Source: JABCPE02 sp963516675 (lineage in GTDB: Bacteria > Bacteroidota > Bacteroidia > Flavobacteriales > Weeksellaceae). From it: a DNA stretch of 64,000 bases. Below are positions 52,563 through 61,575 of this stretch, in pieces. The stretch is from assembly GCA_963516675.1 (NCBI GenBank), contig CAUQBH010000002.1, positions 1-64,000 of the forward strand. Reading direction: 5' to 3'. The position numbers and the translations under genes were made by a program. Each line of letters begins with the position of its first letter. The stretch's first letter is position 1. The notes under the pieces were generated by a model that saw only the letters and a list, made by a program, of their open reading frames with translations, was not told the origin of the DNA and made no database searches.

Positions 52563-52594
52563 AATCACAATGTTTCACATGAAACATTGTGATT
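52563..52594. promoter_or_regulatory. parS-like centromere site A
   Basis: TGTTTCACATGAAACA at 52571-52586 matches the ParB-binding parS consensus TGTTTCACGTGAAACA at 15 of 16 positions. It sits inside a longer 14-bp inverted repeat (52563-52576 with 52581-52594) in the 50-bp gap between mnmG and the methyltransferase gene. The long stem also could act as a terminator for mnmG on the minus strand, so a double function is possible. Confidence 0.65.
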
Positions 52595-54457
52595 TTATTT
52601 TCCTAAATAAATTAATAAAACATTAATATCCGCTGGTGATACTCCTGATATTCTGGAAGCCTGTGCGATATTTTTTGGACGAATATTATTCATCTTTTGT
52701 AGAGCTTCCGAAGAAAGTGAAGCTACTTTGCTAAAATCAAAATTATCTGGAATTTTTATATTTTCCATTCTTTGAAGTTTTGCTACATTTTCTTTTTCTT
52801 TTTCTATGTAGCCTTTGTATTTTATATTGATTTCTGCTTGTTCTTGTATTTCTTCAGAATATTCTCTCGTTTTATTTCCTATGATTTCTATTTTAGAAAG
52901 TTTTTCTAAATTTATATTAGGACGAGTTAATATTTGAGATGCTCTGTATGCTTGGTCTACAGGGTTGCTTTCATTTTCTTCAAGAATAGGATTTATAACA
53001 TTTGGTTTTAATGATAATTCTTTAAGAAATTCTTCCAGCTCTCCAGACTTTTTAATTTTTTCTTCTACTTTTCTGAGTCTTTCTTCTGATGCTAAACCTA
53101 TGTTATAGGATTTTTCAGTCAGACGGATATCAGCATTGTCTTGTCTTAGAAGTAGTCTGTATTCTGCTCTTGATGTGAACATACGATACGGTTCTTCTGT
53201 TCCTTTCGTGATGAGGTCATCTATTAGTACACCTATATAGGCTTCATCTCTGCTGAGGGTAAATTCATCTTTGTTGTGAACTTTATTATGTGCATTGATT
53301 CCTGCAATCAGACCTTGTCCTGCTGCTTCTTCGTAGCCAGTAGTTCCGTTGATTTGTCCAGCGAAAAATAAATTTTCAATCAGTTTGGTTTCCAAAGTAT
53401 GTTTCAGTTGAGTAGGAGGGAAGTAGTCGTACTCTATGGCATAACCTGGGCGAAATATTTTAGCATTTTCAAAACCTGGTACATGTCTTAGTGCTTTGGC
53501 CTGAATATCTTCTGGAAGTGAAGAGCTGAAACCATTTACATAGATTTCAACAGTTTTCCATCCTTCTGGTTCTACGAAAAGCTGATGTCTGTTTCGTTCA
53601 GCGAAACGATTGATTTTATCCTCTATACTTGGGCAGTATCTTGGTCCTATACTTTGTATAGTTCCGTTGAACATTGGACTTCTATCAAATCCAGAGCGGA
53701 GAATATCATGCACAGTTTCGTTTGTGTAAGTGATATAGCAGCTTCTTTGTTCTTTGAGTTTAGGAGTATCGAGGTAAGAGAATTTTTGTGGATTTTCATC
53801 GCCTTTTTGTTCTTCCATTTTGGAATAATCCAGACTTCTTCCATCTATTCTTACAGGTGTTCCTGTTTTCATTCTTCCTGCCTCAAAGCCTAAACTTACT
53901 AATTGCTCAGTAATTCCAAAGGCTTTTGGCTCGCCCATTCTTCCGCCGCCGAATTGTTTTTCTCCGATATGTATCAGTCCATTTAGGAAAGTTCCATTGG
54001 TAAGAACTACTGCTTTACCACGAATTTCCACACCAATGTTGGTAATTACTCCTGCAACTTTACCATTTTCTATAATGATATTTTTTACCATGTCTTGAAA
54101 AAAATCAAGATTAGGAGTGTTTTCTAAAGCTAATCGCCATTCTTCCGCAAAGAGCATTCTGTCGTTTTGAGTTCGTGGCGACCACATAGCAGGTCCTTTT
54201 GATAGGTTAAGCATTTTGAACTGGATAGCAGATTTATCGGCTATAATTCCAGAATATCCACCGAGTGCATCTATTTCACGAACGATTTGTCCTTTCGCTA
54301 TTCCGCCCATCGCAGGATTACAGCTCATCTGTCCGATAGTCTGCATGTTCATAGTAACTAGCATAGTTTTAGAGCCGAGATTGGCTGCTGCTGCTGCTGC
54401 TTCACAGCCTGCGTGTCCTCCACCTACTACGATTACATCGTATATTTCGTTTATCAT
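52595..54457 (-). CDS. mnmG: tRNA uridine-5-carboxymethylaminomethyl modification enzyme MnmG (GidA)
   Basis: 620 residues, normal length. With MnmE it installs the cmnm5 group on wobble U34 of several tRNAs using FAD and methylene-THF. The FAD motif is VVGGGHAGCEAAAAAANLG (11-29), and CNPAMGGIAKGQIVREIDALGG follows. GTPVRIDGRSLDYSKM, CYITYTNE, and the C-terminal helical domain ending ASRISGVSPADINVLLIYLGK are all typical. Its old name gidA comes from its place near the E. coli origin; here it is bracketed by two parS-like sites and lies about 4 kb from the DnaA-box cluster. Confidence 0.97.
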   Translation of the reverse strand: MINEIYDVIVVGGGHAGCEAAAAAANLGSKTMLVTMNMQTIGQMSCNPAMGGIAKGQIVREIDALGGYSGIIADKSAIQFKMLNLSKGPAMWSPRTQNDRMLFAEEWRLALENTPNLDFFQDMVKNIIIENGKVAGVITNIGVEIRGKAVVLTNGTFLNGLIHIGEKQFGGGRMGEPKAFGITEQLVSLGFEAGRMKTGTPVRIDGRSLDYSKMEEQKGDENPQKFSYLDTPKLKEQRSCYITYTNETVHDILRSGFDRSPMFNGTIQSIGPRYCPSIEDKINRFAERNRHQLFVEPEGWKTVEIYVNGFSSSLPEDIQAKALRHVPGFENAKIFRPGYAIEYDYFPPTQLKHTLETKLIENLFFAGQINGTTGYEEAAGQGLIAGINAHNKVHNKDEFTLSRDEAYIGVLIDDLITKGTEEPYRMFTSRAEYRLLLRQDNADIRLTEKSYNIGLASEERLRKVEEKIKKSGELEEFLKELSLKPNVINPILEENESNPVDQAYRASQILTRPNINLEKLSKIEIIGNKTREYSEEIQEQAEINIKYKGYIEKEKENVAKLQRMENIKIPDNFDFSKVASLSSEALQKMNNIRPKNIAQASRISGVSPADINVLLIYLGK

Positions 54458-54486
54458 ATATTGTAAATAAGTTTAAAAATAATAAA

Positions 54487-54506
54487 AATGTTTCCCGTGA
54501 AACATT
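54487..54506. promoter_or_regulatory. parS-like centromere site B
   Basis: TGTTTCCCGTGAAACA at 54489-54504 matches the parS consensus at 15 of 16 positions, with 8-base inverted arms AATGTTTC and GAAACATT shared with site A. It fills the gap between the mnmG start (54457) and the ybeY stop (54505) and has no terminator T run, so parS is the simplest reading. Confidence 0.7.
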
Positions 54507-54912
54507 AAAATAAATTGATATAAAAATCTTCTTTCGCTCTCATTTCTTTTTCTTCTTCATCGGATTTGTCTTTATATCCGCAAAGGTGAAGAACGCCGTG
54601 AGCCAGAACCCTTAGTAATTCCTTTTCAAAACTACTGGATAGGGTAGAGGCGTTTTCCGAAATGCGCGGCAAAGATATAAAAATATCTCCGCTTATGGTT
54701 TTGCCTTTTACATAATCAAAAGTGATGATATCCGTATAATAATCATGATTAAGAAAATCCTGATTTACTTTTAGAAGGTATTCATCATCACAAAAAATAT
54801 AATTGATATTTCCTACTTTTTTTTCTTCGTTTGAAATAAGTTTTTCAACCCATTCCGAACAATTTTCAGGAAGGGTAATTTCCTCTACATTTTCAAAAAA
54901 ATACTGTATCAT
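54505..54912 (-). CDS. ybeY: endoribonuclease YbeY
   Basis: 135 residues. A metal-dependent RNase needed for 16S rRNA 3' processing and ribosome quality control. The metal site HGVLHLCGYKDKSDEEEKEM (about 110-129) keeps two His of HxxLH, but the usual third His after GYD is replaced (GYKDKSDEE), a form I also recall in other Bacteroidota. DIFISLPRISEN and the substrate loop DIITFDYVKGK are also as expected. The 3' end touches parS-like site B. Confidence 0.93.
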   Translation of the reverse strand: MIQYFFENVEEITLPENCSEWVEKLISNEEKKVGNINYIFCDDEYLLKVNQDFLNHDYYTDIITFDYVKGKTISGDIFISLPRISENASTLSSSFEKELLRVLAHGVLHLCGYKDKSDEEEKEMRAKEDFYINLF

Positions 54913-54936
54913 TCTGCTTTATTTATCTCTAAAAAA

Positions 54937-57114
54937 TTAGAACCAATGTCCTAAAATTACACTAAAAATTCCTTTTCCTTTATTCACAGCCTTGCTGTAA
55001 TTTAGTTTTATCTGCCCAAAAGGAGATTTGTATCCAGCGGTAATTCCACCAGAAACATTACCTACTTTTAGAATATGATTTATTTTATGTTCATCAAAGG
55101 TATTAATAATATTAATATGCCCTGTGATGAAATAATTTTTCTTAATTCTAAACTGAAAATCATTCCCAGCAACGATGATATTATCCGTAGCAAAATTCCC
55201 AAACTGATAACCTTGGAAACTTACAAAATTTACTAAATTCTGCTCAAAAATTCCACTTGGGTAGAAATGATAATAGTATGGAACATCTTTCCCAAAAGTT
55301 AATCCTCCGAAAAGATTCAGCCTATAAGTTACACGGCTGGAAATAGGAAAACTCATTCGGATGTCAGCTTTGGTTTGGAAAATCTGTTTTTCAATTTTTT
55401 TAATTTTTTTATTAAAAATATCTAATAATTTCCCTTCTATATTAAGGTAGAACCCTCTTGATGAGAAATCCTTGTCATTCCTCGTATCACTTTTAATGAA
55501 AACATAAGGATTGAGAAAGTTCTTTTCATTATCATAGCGGGTAGTTCCTATTTTAGACTCAAAATAATCATGGCTCATCCCTCCACCGATGGCATATCTA
55601 TCTTTCCAAATAGACTGAAGATAAATTTCATTTCTAAACCATTTCCATTTTCCTATTTCATTTCTATTATCATCATTAAGCTGTAGGCTCATACCAGAAG
55701 AATAAATCCCAAACCCAGGGAAGTAGCCATTATCCACAAAATAATTAAAATAATATCTCGGTCTGTTTCCTCCCACGATAGCATCGAGAGAAAGGATAGA
55801 GTTTTGGAATAAAAACCTTTTGATGGTTGTATTGATGAGCAGTCCTGTTTTGAAAACTTCATCATAATGCAGCCCAAATTTTAGCATAAATCGGGCATCA
55901 TCTTCTTCTAATTCCAGCTTTAAAATATTTTTCCCTTGATACTGCATCAGGTCATAATTGATAAGTTTATAATTATTGGTAGCGTATAATTTATCAATCA
56001 TTTGGTTAATTCCAGCATAAGTCTGTAAGGAAGGGATTTTAAGGTTCATTTTCCCTTTTACATAAGATTCATTAAAAATTCTGCTATTCACCAAAACAAG
56101 GCTGTCTACTTTATAAACATTAGCATAGACAGGTTTGTTCATCATTTTCGGTAGAGAATCTCTTTTTGGTAATTTATTGAGTATGTCTATGTATTTTTTA
56201 GCTTCTATATATCCTAGGTTTAGGATTTTTTCTTTGTCGCCGTAGCTTGTGGAAGAATATCCTTTCAGATTAGGATGAATTCTTATATCTGTATTTTTAT
56301 ACTGAGTTTTATTTTCGTTTTGTATAGTGAAATCTATCACTTGGTCTAAAATCTTTATAGCTGAATTTAGTTCATCTTTATTCGCCAAAGGAAGGCTTAA
56401 ATCCACTCCGATGACGATGTCCATACCTTTATCTTTAAGAGGTTTTGATGGAAAATTCACCGTCATCGCACCATCTATGTACAGACTGTCATTTACTTTC
56501 ACAGGATTTATCAGCGAAGGATAGGCAGAACTCGCCATGATAGAATTCACCAAATCTCCTTTTTCAAAAATTTTTACTTTTCCATTTTCCAGATTGGTTG
56601 CCACACACATGAAAGGAATATTCAGCTTTGAGAAATCTGTGACATTAGAAACATTATTAAATAAATCCTTTAGGAGGAAAAGATTTTTTTGTCCTTGTGA
56701 AATGGCTTTTGGCAGGACATTGAATTTACCTTTTTCAAAAGGAATATTCAGCAGGTATTTGTCATTATTTTTATCAAAAAACGAAGTTTCTTTTCGGTCT
56801 TTTTCATTGGCAAGAATTTCATAAAAATCTGTTTCTTTAATGATTTTTTCTATTTCCTTTGCTGAGTATCCTGATGCATAAAGCCCGCCAACTATTGCTC
56901 CCATGCTGGTTCCAGAGATGTAGTCTATTTTTACTCCCAGTGAGTCTATCACTTTCAACACGCCTACATGGGCAAAACCTTTCGCGCCGCCACCCGCCAG
57001 AGACAGACCTATTTTTGGGTTTTTCGGAATTTTCATGTTTTCTTTTACCTGAGCTTTATACAAACTCAAAGAAAACATTATTATAAATATTTGAAGTAAA
57101 TTTTTCATAATCAA
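54937..57114 (-). CDS. patatin-like phospholipase with C-terminal outer-membrane barrel
   Basis: 725 residues. Signal peptide (ending SLYKAQ), a patatin domain with the oxyanion loop LSLAGGGAKGFAHVGVL (38-54), nucleophile S70 in SGTSMGAIVGG, and catalytic Asp in LYIDGAMTVN (about 214-217). A POTRA-like part (TYAGINQMIDKLYATNNY) follows, then a BamA-like barrel to the end, ending in ...FSVILGHWF with a terminal aromatic. This is the layout of PlpD-type (type Vd) proteins, in which the barrel exports or anchors a lipase. The start (ATG 57114, or 57108) overlaps the end of murF-alr by 4 bases. Confidence 0.9.
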   Translation of the reverse strand: MIMKNLLQIFIIMFSLSLYKAQVKENMKIPKNPKIGLSLAGGGAKGFAHVGVLKVIDSLGVKIDYISGTSMGAIVGGLYASGYSAKEIEKIIKETDFYEILANEKDRKETSFFDKNNDKYLLNIPFEKGKFNVLPKAISQGQKNLFLLKDLFNNVSNVTDFSKLNIPFMCVATNLENGKVKIFEKGDLVNSIMASSAYPSLINPVKVNDSLYIDGAMTVNFPSKPLKDKGMDIVIGVDLSLPLANKDELNSAIKILDQVIDFTIQNENKTQYKNTDIRIHPNLKGYSSTSYGDKEKILNLGYIEAKKYIDILNKLPKRDSLPKMMNKPVYANVYKVDSLVLVNSRIFNESYVKGKMNLKIPSLQTYAGINQMIDKLYATNNYKLINYDLMQYQGKNILKLELEEDDARFMLKFGLHYDEVFKTGLLINTTIKRFLFQNSILSLDAIVGGNRPRYYFNYFVDNGYFPGFGIYSSGMSLQLNDDNRNEIGKWKWFRNEIYLQSIWKDRYAIGGGMSHDYFESKIGTTRYDNEKNFLNPYVFIKSDTRNDKDFSSRGFYLNIEGKLLDIFNKKIKKIEKQIFQTKADIRMSFPISSRVTYRLNLFGGLTFGKDVPYYYHFYPSGIFEQNLVNFVSFQGYQFGNFATDNIIVAGNDFQFRIKKNYFITGHINIINTFDEHKINHILKVGNVSGGITAGYKSPFGQIKLNYSKAVNKGKGIFSVILGHWF

Positions 57115-59561
57115 TCTTTTACATAAATTCTTTTGACTCTTCGTGAAATGGAAGTAAGAACCTCGTAAGGTATGGTCTGGCAGTATTCTGCAAATTCTTC
57201 CAAAGTCTTGCAGGAATTGAAAATAATGACCTCATCACCTTCCTTTGTAGGAATTTCGCCCAAATCTGCCATCAGCATATCCATGCACACATTTCCCACG
57301 ATAGGAACTTTCTGTCCTTTGATGATGACAAATCCCTTTTTATTTCCTATCAGTCGAGGAATTCCGTCTGCATAACCTATCGGAATGGTTGCGATTCTGG
57401 TATCTTTTTCTGCGATATATTTTCTGCTGTATCCTATGGAATCTCCTTTTTCCACTTTGGAAATCTGAGAAATGACAGTTTTAAATGTAGCCACATTTTG
57501 GAGCTGTTTTTCTATTTGAGGAACGCAGGAAATGCCTATCATCCCGATACCAATTCTTACCATATCGTATTGATAATCAGTAAAATTGATAATTCCAGCT
57601 GTATTGAGAATATGCCTAATAGGTTTATAATCAATATTTTGGATGATTTTATTTGAAACTCGCTCAAAGGTTTCCAGCTGGTGTAGTGTATATTCCTTTT
57701 CTTCGGGAACATCCGCACAAGATAAATGGCTGAAAATACTCGCTATTTTGACATTGTATTTTTTCAAGTTTTTAATCAAATCATCTATTTCATCTTCTTT
57801 AAAACCAAGGCGATGCATTCCTGTTTCTATCTTGATATGGATAGGGTAGGTCTCTTGGATTCCTTTCGCTTGGAGCTGTTTCCCAAATAAATCCAAAACC
57901 CTCAAACTGTATATCTCTGGCTCTAGATGATAATCTATGATGGTGTCATAGCTGCTCTGCTCAGGATTCATCACAAGGATAGGTGTAGTCACGCCGTTTT
58001 TCCGTAAATCCACTCCCTCATCTGCATAGGCAACTCCCAGATAATCAATGTGGTGGTGCTGTAAAAATTCAGCAATTTCGTAGCCGCCCAGTCCATAGGA
58101 AAAAGCTTTTACCATCGCACAGACTTTTGTTTCTGGTTTCAGCAAACTCTTGTGAATGTTTATATTATGCACGATGGCATTAAGATTTACTTCAAGCGTA
58201 GTATCGTGCTTTTGTAGTTCTAAAAGTTTTTTGATTTTTTCAATTTCAAAAACTCTTGCTCCTTTTAATAAAATGAGCTGATTTTCAATTGTATTGAGAT
58301 ACTGGCTGTCTATAAGTTCCTGAGTGTTGTCAAAGATTTTAACTTTCCCTGAAAACAAATCTTTATACTTCGTGATGTGTTCGCCGATGAGAATGATATT
58401 TTCAAAATCCTGTTCGTTGGTAAGTTCCGCTACTTTTTTATACAGAATTTTGTCCTCTTCTATCGTGTCCAAAATATCCGTAAGGATGAGCGATTTTTTC
58501 TGCTTTTGATATTGGTTAATAAACTGATACGCAATGATTAACGAATCCAAATCCAGATTAAAAGAATCATTGATAATCAGATTATTCCTAATGCCGTTCA
58601 CGCTTTCCAGACGCATTTCCACGGAATGCAGGTCTTGGATTTTGGTCACGATTTTTTCGTTGGAGATTTTCAGTGATTTTAAAACCGCTACAATCGCCAG
58701 AATATTGGAAAGTGTAGCCTCATCTCGTTTTTGGAGAGAAATACTGATTTCTTCATCAAAATAATTTATCCCGATGCGTTCATTAGGATTTTTATAATCG
58801 GAAGAAATATGGACATCATTTCTTTGATTTAGTCCGAAACTAATTAAATTTTTACTTGAATAAAGTTGATTTACTAAATTATAAACCAATTCATTATCTC
58901 CGTTATAAATAATAGTTTCACTTTCTTTGAAAAGAATGATTTTTTCGTTTATCAGTTCTTCTTCATTTCTAAAATTAGAAGAATGAGCAGAACCGATGTG
59001 TGTCAAAACGCCGATTTTCGGAGTGAAAATATTTTCCAATTTTGCCATTTCGCTCGGTTTAGAAATTCCAACTTCAAAGATTCCCAGCTGGTGTTCCTCA
59101 TTGATTTGCAGCAACGAGATAGGAAGCCCAATCTGCGAGTTGAAACTTTTGGGAGATTTCACCGTGAAATATTCATTCCAAAGACATTGATAAAGCCATT
59201 CTTTTACAATGGTTTTGCCGTTGCTTCCTGTAATGCCAATGGTGTTTTCTAAATGGGAATTTTCTAAATGATTTTTGGCTAAAATTTGTAAAAACTCGAT
59301 GGAATTTTTAGTAATAATCCATGTAATGTCTTCGTATTCAGGATAGTAGTTTTCAGAAATAATGACTTTCACACCTTTTTCTACTACGGAAGAAATGTAT
59401 TTTTCGCCAGAATTATTTTTGGTATTAATGGCAATAAACGCTGTATCCGAAATAGAATAAAGATTTCGGCTGTCAAAAGAGATATTGCTGATGAGAATAT
59501 CTGGATTCCCAATCAGTTTAGAATTTGTAAGTTGCGAAATTTGTAATGTGCTGTATATCAT
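57111..59561 (-). CDS. murF-alr: bifunctional UDP-MurNAc-tripeptide:D-Ala-D-Ala ligase / alanine racemase
   Basis: 816 residues, a fusion normal in Bacteroidota. MurF part (1-445): Walker loop GITGSNGKTIVKEWL (about 107-121), then LTHIGSAHSSNF and LILTDILDTIEED. Alr part (446-816): LEVNLNAIVHNINIHKSLL, PLP lysine K484 in AMVKAFSYGLGG, the GMHRLGF segment, and GDSIGYSRKY/IPIGYADGIPRL with the catalytic Tyr near the end. One protein thus makes D-alanine and joins the D-Ala-D-Ala dipeptide to the cell-wall precursor; the D-Ala-D-Ala ligase Ddl would be a separate gene. Confidence 0.97.
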   Translation of the reverse strand: MIYSTLQISQLTNSKLIGNPDILISNISFDSRNLYSISDTAFIAINTKNNSGEKYISSVVEKGVKVIISENYYPEYEDITWIITKNSIEFLQILAKNHLENSHLENTIGITGSNGKTIVKEWLYQCLWNEYFTVKSPKSFNSQIGLPISLLQINEEHQLGIFEVGISKPSEMAKLENIFTPKIGVLTHIGSAHSSNFRNEEELINEKIILFKESETIIYNGDNELVYNLVNQLYSSKNLISFGLNQRNDVHISSDYKNPNERIGINYFDEEISISLQKRDEATLSNILAIVAVLKSLKISNEKIVTKIQDLHSVEMRLESVNGIRNNLIINDSFNLDLDSLIIAYQFINQYQKQKKSLILTDILDTIEEDKILYKKVAELTNEQDFENIILIGEHITKYKDLFSGKVKIFDNTQELIDSQYLNTIENQLILLKGARVFEIEKIKKLLELQKHDTTLEVNLNAIVHNINIHKSLLKPETKVCAMVKAFSYGLGGYEIAEFLQHHHIDYLGVAYADEGVDLRKNGVTTPILVMNPEQSSYDTIIDYHLEPEIYSLRVLDLFGKQLQAKGIQETYPIHIKIETGMHRLGFKEDEIDDLIKNLKKYNVKIASIFSHLSCADVPEEKEYTLHQLETFERVSNKIIQNIDYKPIRHILNTAGIINFTDYQYDMVRIGIGMIGISCVPQIEKQLQNVATFKTVISQISKVEKGDSIGYSRKYIAEKDTRIATIPIGYADGIPRLIGNKKGFVIIKGQKVPIVGNVCMDMLMADLGEIPTKEGDEVIIFNSCKTLEEFAEYCQTIPYEVLTSISRRVKRIYVKD

Positions 59562-60145
59562 TATTTTTTATTCAAAACTTCTTCCGTAAAAACTTTTCTG
59601 CTCACAGCCTCGTAGCTGTCAGTTTCTCCTAATTGTACCAAATCATCACTCCCTGAGGTTCTCATGGAATAATTCGCCAAATTTCCTGTTTTCTTGCAGA
59701 TGGCATGGACTTTCGTTACATATTCTGCTGTAGCCATCAGGTTGGGCATCGGCCCGAAAGGCCTTCCCATGTAGTCCATATCCAGCCCAGCAATCACCAC
59801 ACGAACGCCGTTGTTCGCCAGCTGATTGGCTATTTCTACAATGCTTTCATCGAAAAATTGCGCCTCATCTATGCCCACCACATCACAGTTAGACCCAAGG
59901 AGTAGAATCTCATCGGGAGTTTCTACGGGAGTGCTTTTTATTTTATTTTGGTTGTGGGAGACCACCTCTTCATCGGCATAGCGGTTGTCCAGCTTGGGTT
60001 TGAAGATTTCTACCTGCTGTCCAGCCATCTCTGCACGGCGGAGCCTTCTGATGAGTTCTTCGGTTTTTCCAGAAAACATAGAACCACAGATAACCTCCAT
60101 CCAGCCGCTTTGTTTGGCGTGATTGATTGTATTTTCTAAAAACAT
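59561..60145 (-). CDS. tdk: thymidine kinase (type II), zinc cysteines reduced
   Basis: 194 residues. P-loop CGSMFSGKTEELIRRLRRAE (20-39), lid Arg and GIDEAQFFDESIVEIAN with the catalytic Glu. VVIAGLDMDYMGRPFGPMPNLMATAE is typical of the type II fold. The lasso region that in classical enzymes holds a four-cysteine zinc reads HAICKKTGNLANYSMRTSGSDD and the end has no CxxC, so zinc seems absent. It salvages thymidine to dTMP. It overlaps the start of murF-alr by one base. Confidence 0.95.
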   Translation of the reverse strand: MFLENTINHAKQSGWMEVICGSMFSGKTEELIRRLRRAEMAGQQVEIFKPKLDNRYADEEVVSHNQNKIKSTPVETPDEILLLGSNCDVVGIDEAQFFDESIVEIANQLANNGVRVVIAGLDMDYMGRPFGPMPNLMATAEYVTKVHAICKKTGNLANYSMRTSGSDDLVQLGETDSYEAVSRKVFTEEVLNKK

Positions 60146-60223
60146 TGTAAATTAGCCTTTTGATTTTGATGTGAAAAATTCAAAATTAAATTCCAAATTT
60201 AAACAATTTTAATAAAAGAATTT

Positions 60224-60898
60224 ATGAGCGGTATACTTTATTTTGTTCCTACGCCTATTGGCAATTTGGAAGATATGACTTTTCGGGCAGTAAAAATTTT
60301 GAAAGAAGTGGACTATATTCTTTGTGAAGATACACGGACTTCGGGAATTTTACTCAAACATTTTGAAATTTCTAAACCATTGAAATCATATCACTTACAC
60401 AATGAACATCAAGCGACACTTAAAGTGATAGAGGACCTGAAAAACGGTCAGAATATCGCCATCATTACCGATGCGGGAACGCCTGGAATTTCTGACCCTG
60501 GATATCTGCTGGCAAAGGCATGTGCAGATAACGAGGTGAAAATGCAGTGTCTGCCTGGTGCTACGGCTTTCGTGCCAGCGCTGGTGGTTTCTGGACTGCC
60601 TAATAATGAGTTTTTGTTCGTGGGATTTCTGCCGCAGAAAAAGGGAAGACAGACAAAACTGAAACAGCTGGCGGAGGAGAAAAAAACGATAGTCCTCTAC
60701 GAAAGCCCACACAAGATAAACACCACACTGGAGCAGATAAAGGAGTTTTTCGGCGAGGGAACAAAAATCAGCCTCAGCCGAGAAATTTCCAAAAAATTTG
60801 AGGAAACCAAACGCGGAACTATAGAAGAACTCATAGAATTTTCCAAAAGTAAAACCCTAAAAGGCGAAATGGTTTTGGTGGTTAATAACCAGATTTGA
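60224..60898 (+). CDS. rsmI: 16S rRNA (cytidine-1402-2'-O)-methyltransferase RsmI
   Basis: 224 residues, slightly shorter than the E. coli protein. LYFVPTPIGNLEDMTFRAVKIL is the diagnostic start, with CEDTRTSGILLKHF, ITDAGTPGISDPGYLLAKAC and CLPGATAFVPALVVSGLP. It methylates the 2'-hydroxyl of C1402 near the P site. No -7 element is obvious in the 78-base gap to tdk. Confidence 0.96.
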   Translation: MSGILYFVPTPIGNLEDMTFRAVKILKEVDYILCEDTRTSGILLKHFEISKPLKSYHLHNEHQATLKVIEDLKNGQNIAIITDAGTPGISDPGYLLAKACADNEVKMQCLPGATAFVPALVVSGLPNNEFLFVGFLPQKKGRQTKLKQLAEEKKTIVLYESPHKINTTLEQIKEFFGEGTKISLSREISKKFEETKRGTIEELIEFSKSKTLKGEMVLVVNNQI

Positions 60899-60936
60899 TG
60901 GATTTTAAATTTTTTAAAAATTGAGAAAAATATCAA

Positions 60937-61535
60937 ATGAACCAATTAAAATTAGAAAAACATAGCGGTAGAAAAATAAGTATTTTATTGATAATAAAAT
61001 TGTTAATTATATTGGTGTCAGTGTTAGGTTGTGCAAAAAATGAAACATATAAGGAAAACATTGTACCAGATATAAGTGTCAATGATATAAAATTATCAGA
61101 TACTGCTGCTGTAGTTTTGGGATATAGTGATTTGAAATACAATATTATAGAGGATAAGGAAGTATTGCCCTATGCTATTTTTACTAATGAAAATAAAACT
61201 GAAATACTGAAACTTTATCTTTTTCTATGGAACGAAAAGAAACGAATTTTATCAAGTAGAAATAAGTCCATATGATAAGAAAACTGTCCCAAACCCTACT
61301 AAATATAAAAACTTTTCCACGGAAAGCGGAATAAAATTAGGTATTTCTAAAAAAGATTTGATAAAGATAAAAGGAAATAATTTTGTAGAAACTAATCATG
61401 TTCTTCGGTATGAAATCTCGGATTATGAAAAGTCTCGTTTTTTTAGAAAAGTATAATTTGCCAATTTATTTTGCAGAATATACCTTTGACCAAGATAAAC
61501 TGAGTAAAATTTATTTTGGTTTTGAGTATCCGTAG
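60937..61535 (+). pseudogene. frameshifted putative lipoprotein gene
   Basis: The first frame gives a lipoprotein signal (LVSVLGC) and a conserved-looking start (NIVPDISVNDIKLSDTAAVVLG) but ends at 61275. Protein-like sequence continues in another frame from about 61228 (GTKRNEFYQVEISPYDKK ... EISDYEKSRF) and again in a third frame after a run of seven T at 61438-61444, where LEKYNLPIYFAEYTFDQDKL leads to a TAG at 61533-61535. Two single-base indels, one in a ttttt tract near 61220 and one in the T7 tract, thus break what would be a protein of about 198 residues. Family not recognised; resembles small immunity-like lipoproteins of related bacteria. Confidence 0.7.
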
Positions 61536-61575
61536 GAGATTTATTTAAAGTAAAAGATTAGATAATCAAAAACAA

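Noticed and set aside
53590..53620. A second palindrome GTTTCG...CGAAAC inside mnmG as a third parS site.
   Set aside because: The centre and spacing differ from parS, and it lies in conserved coding sequence.
36000..60000. A GC-skew switch at the origin candidate, looked for by counting G and C in scattered lines on both sides.
   Set aside because: The small hand sample gave a similar C excess on both sides within minus-strand genes, so it neither supports nor excludes the origin; a full computation is needed.
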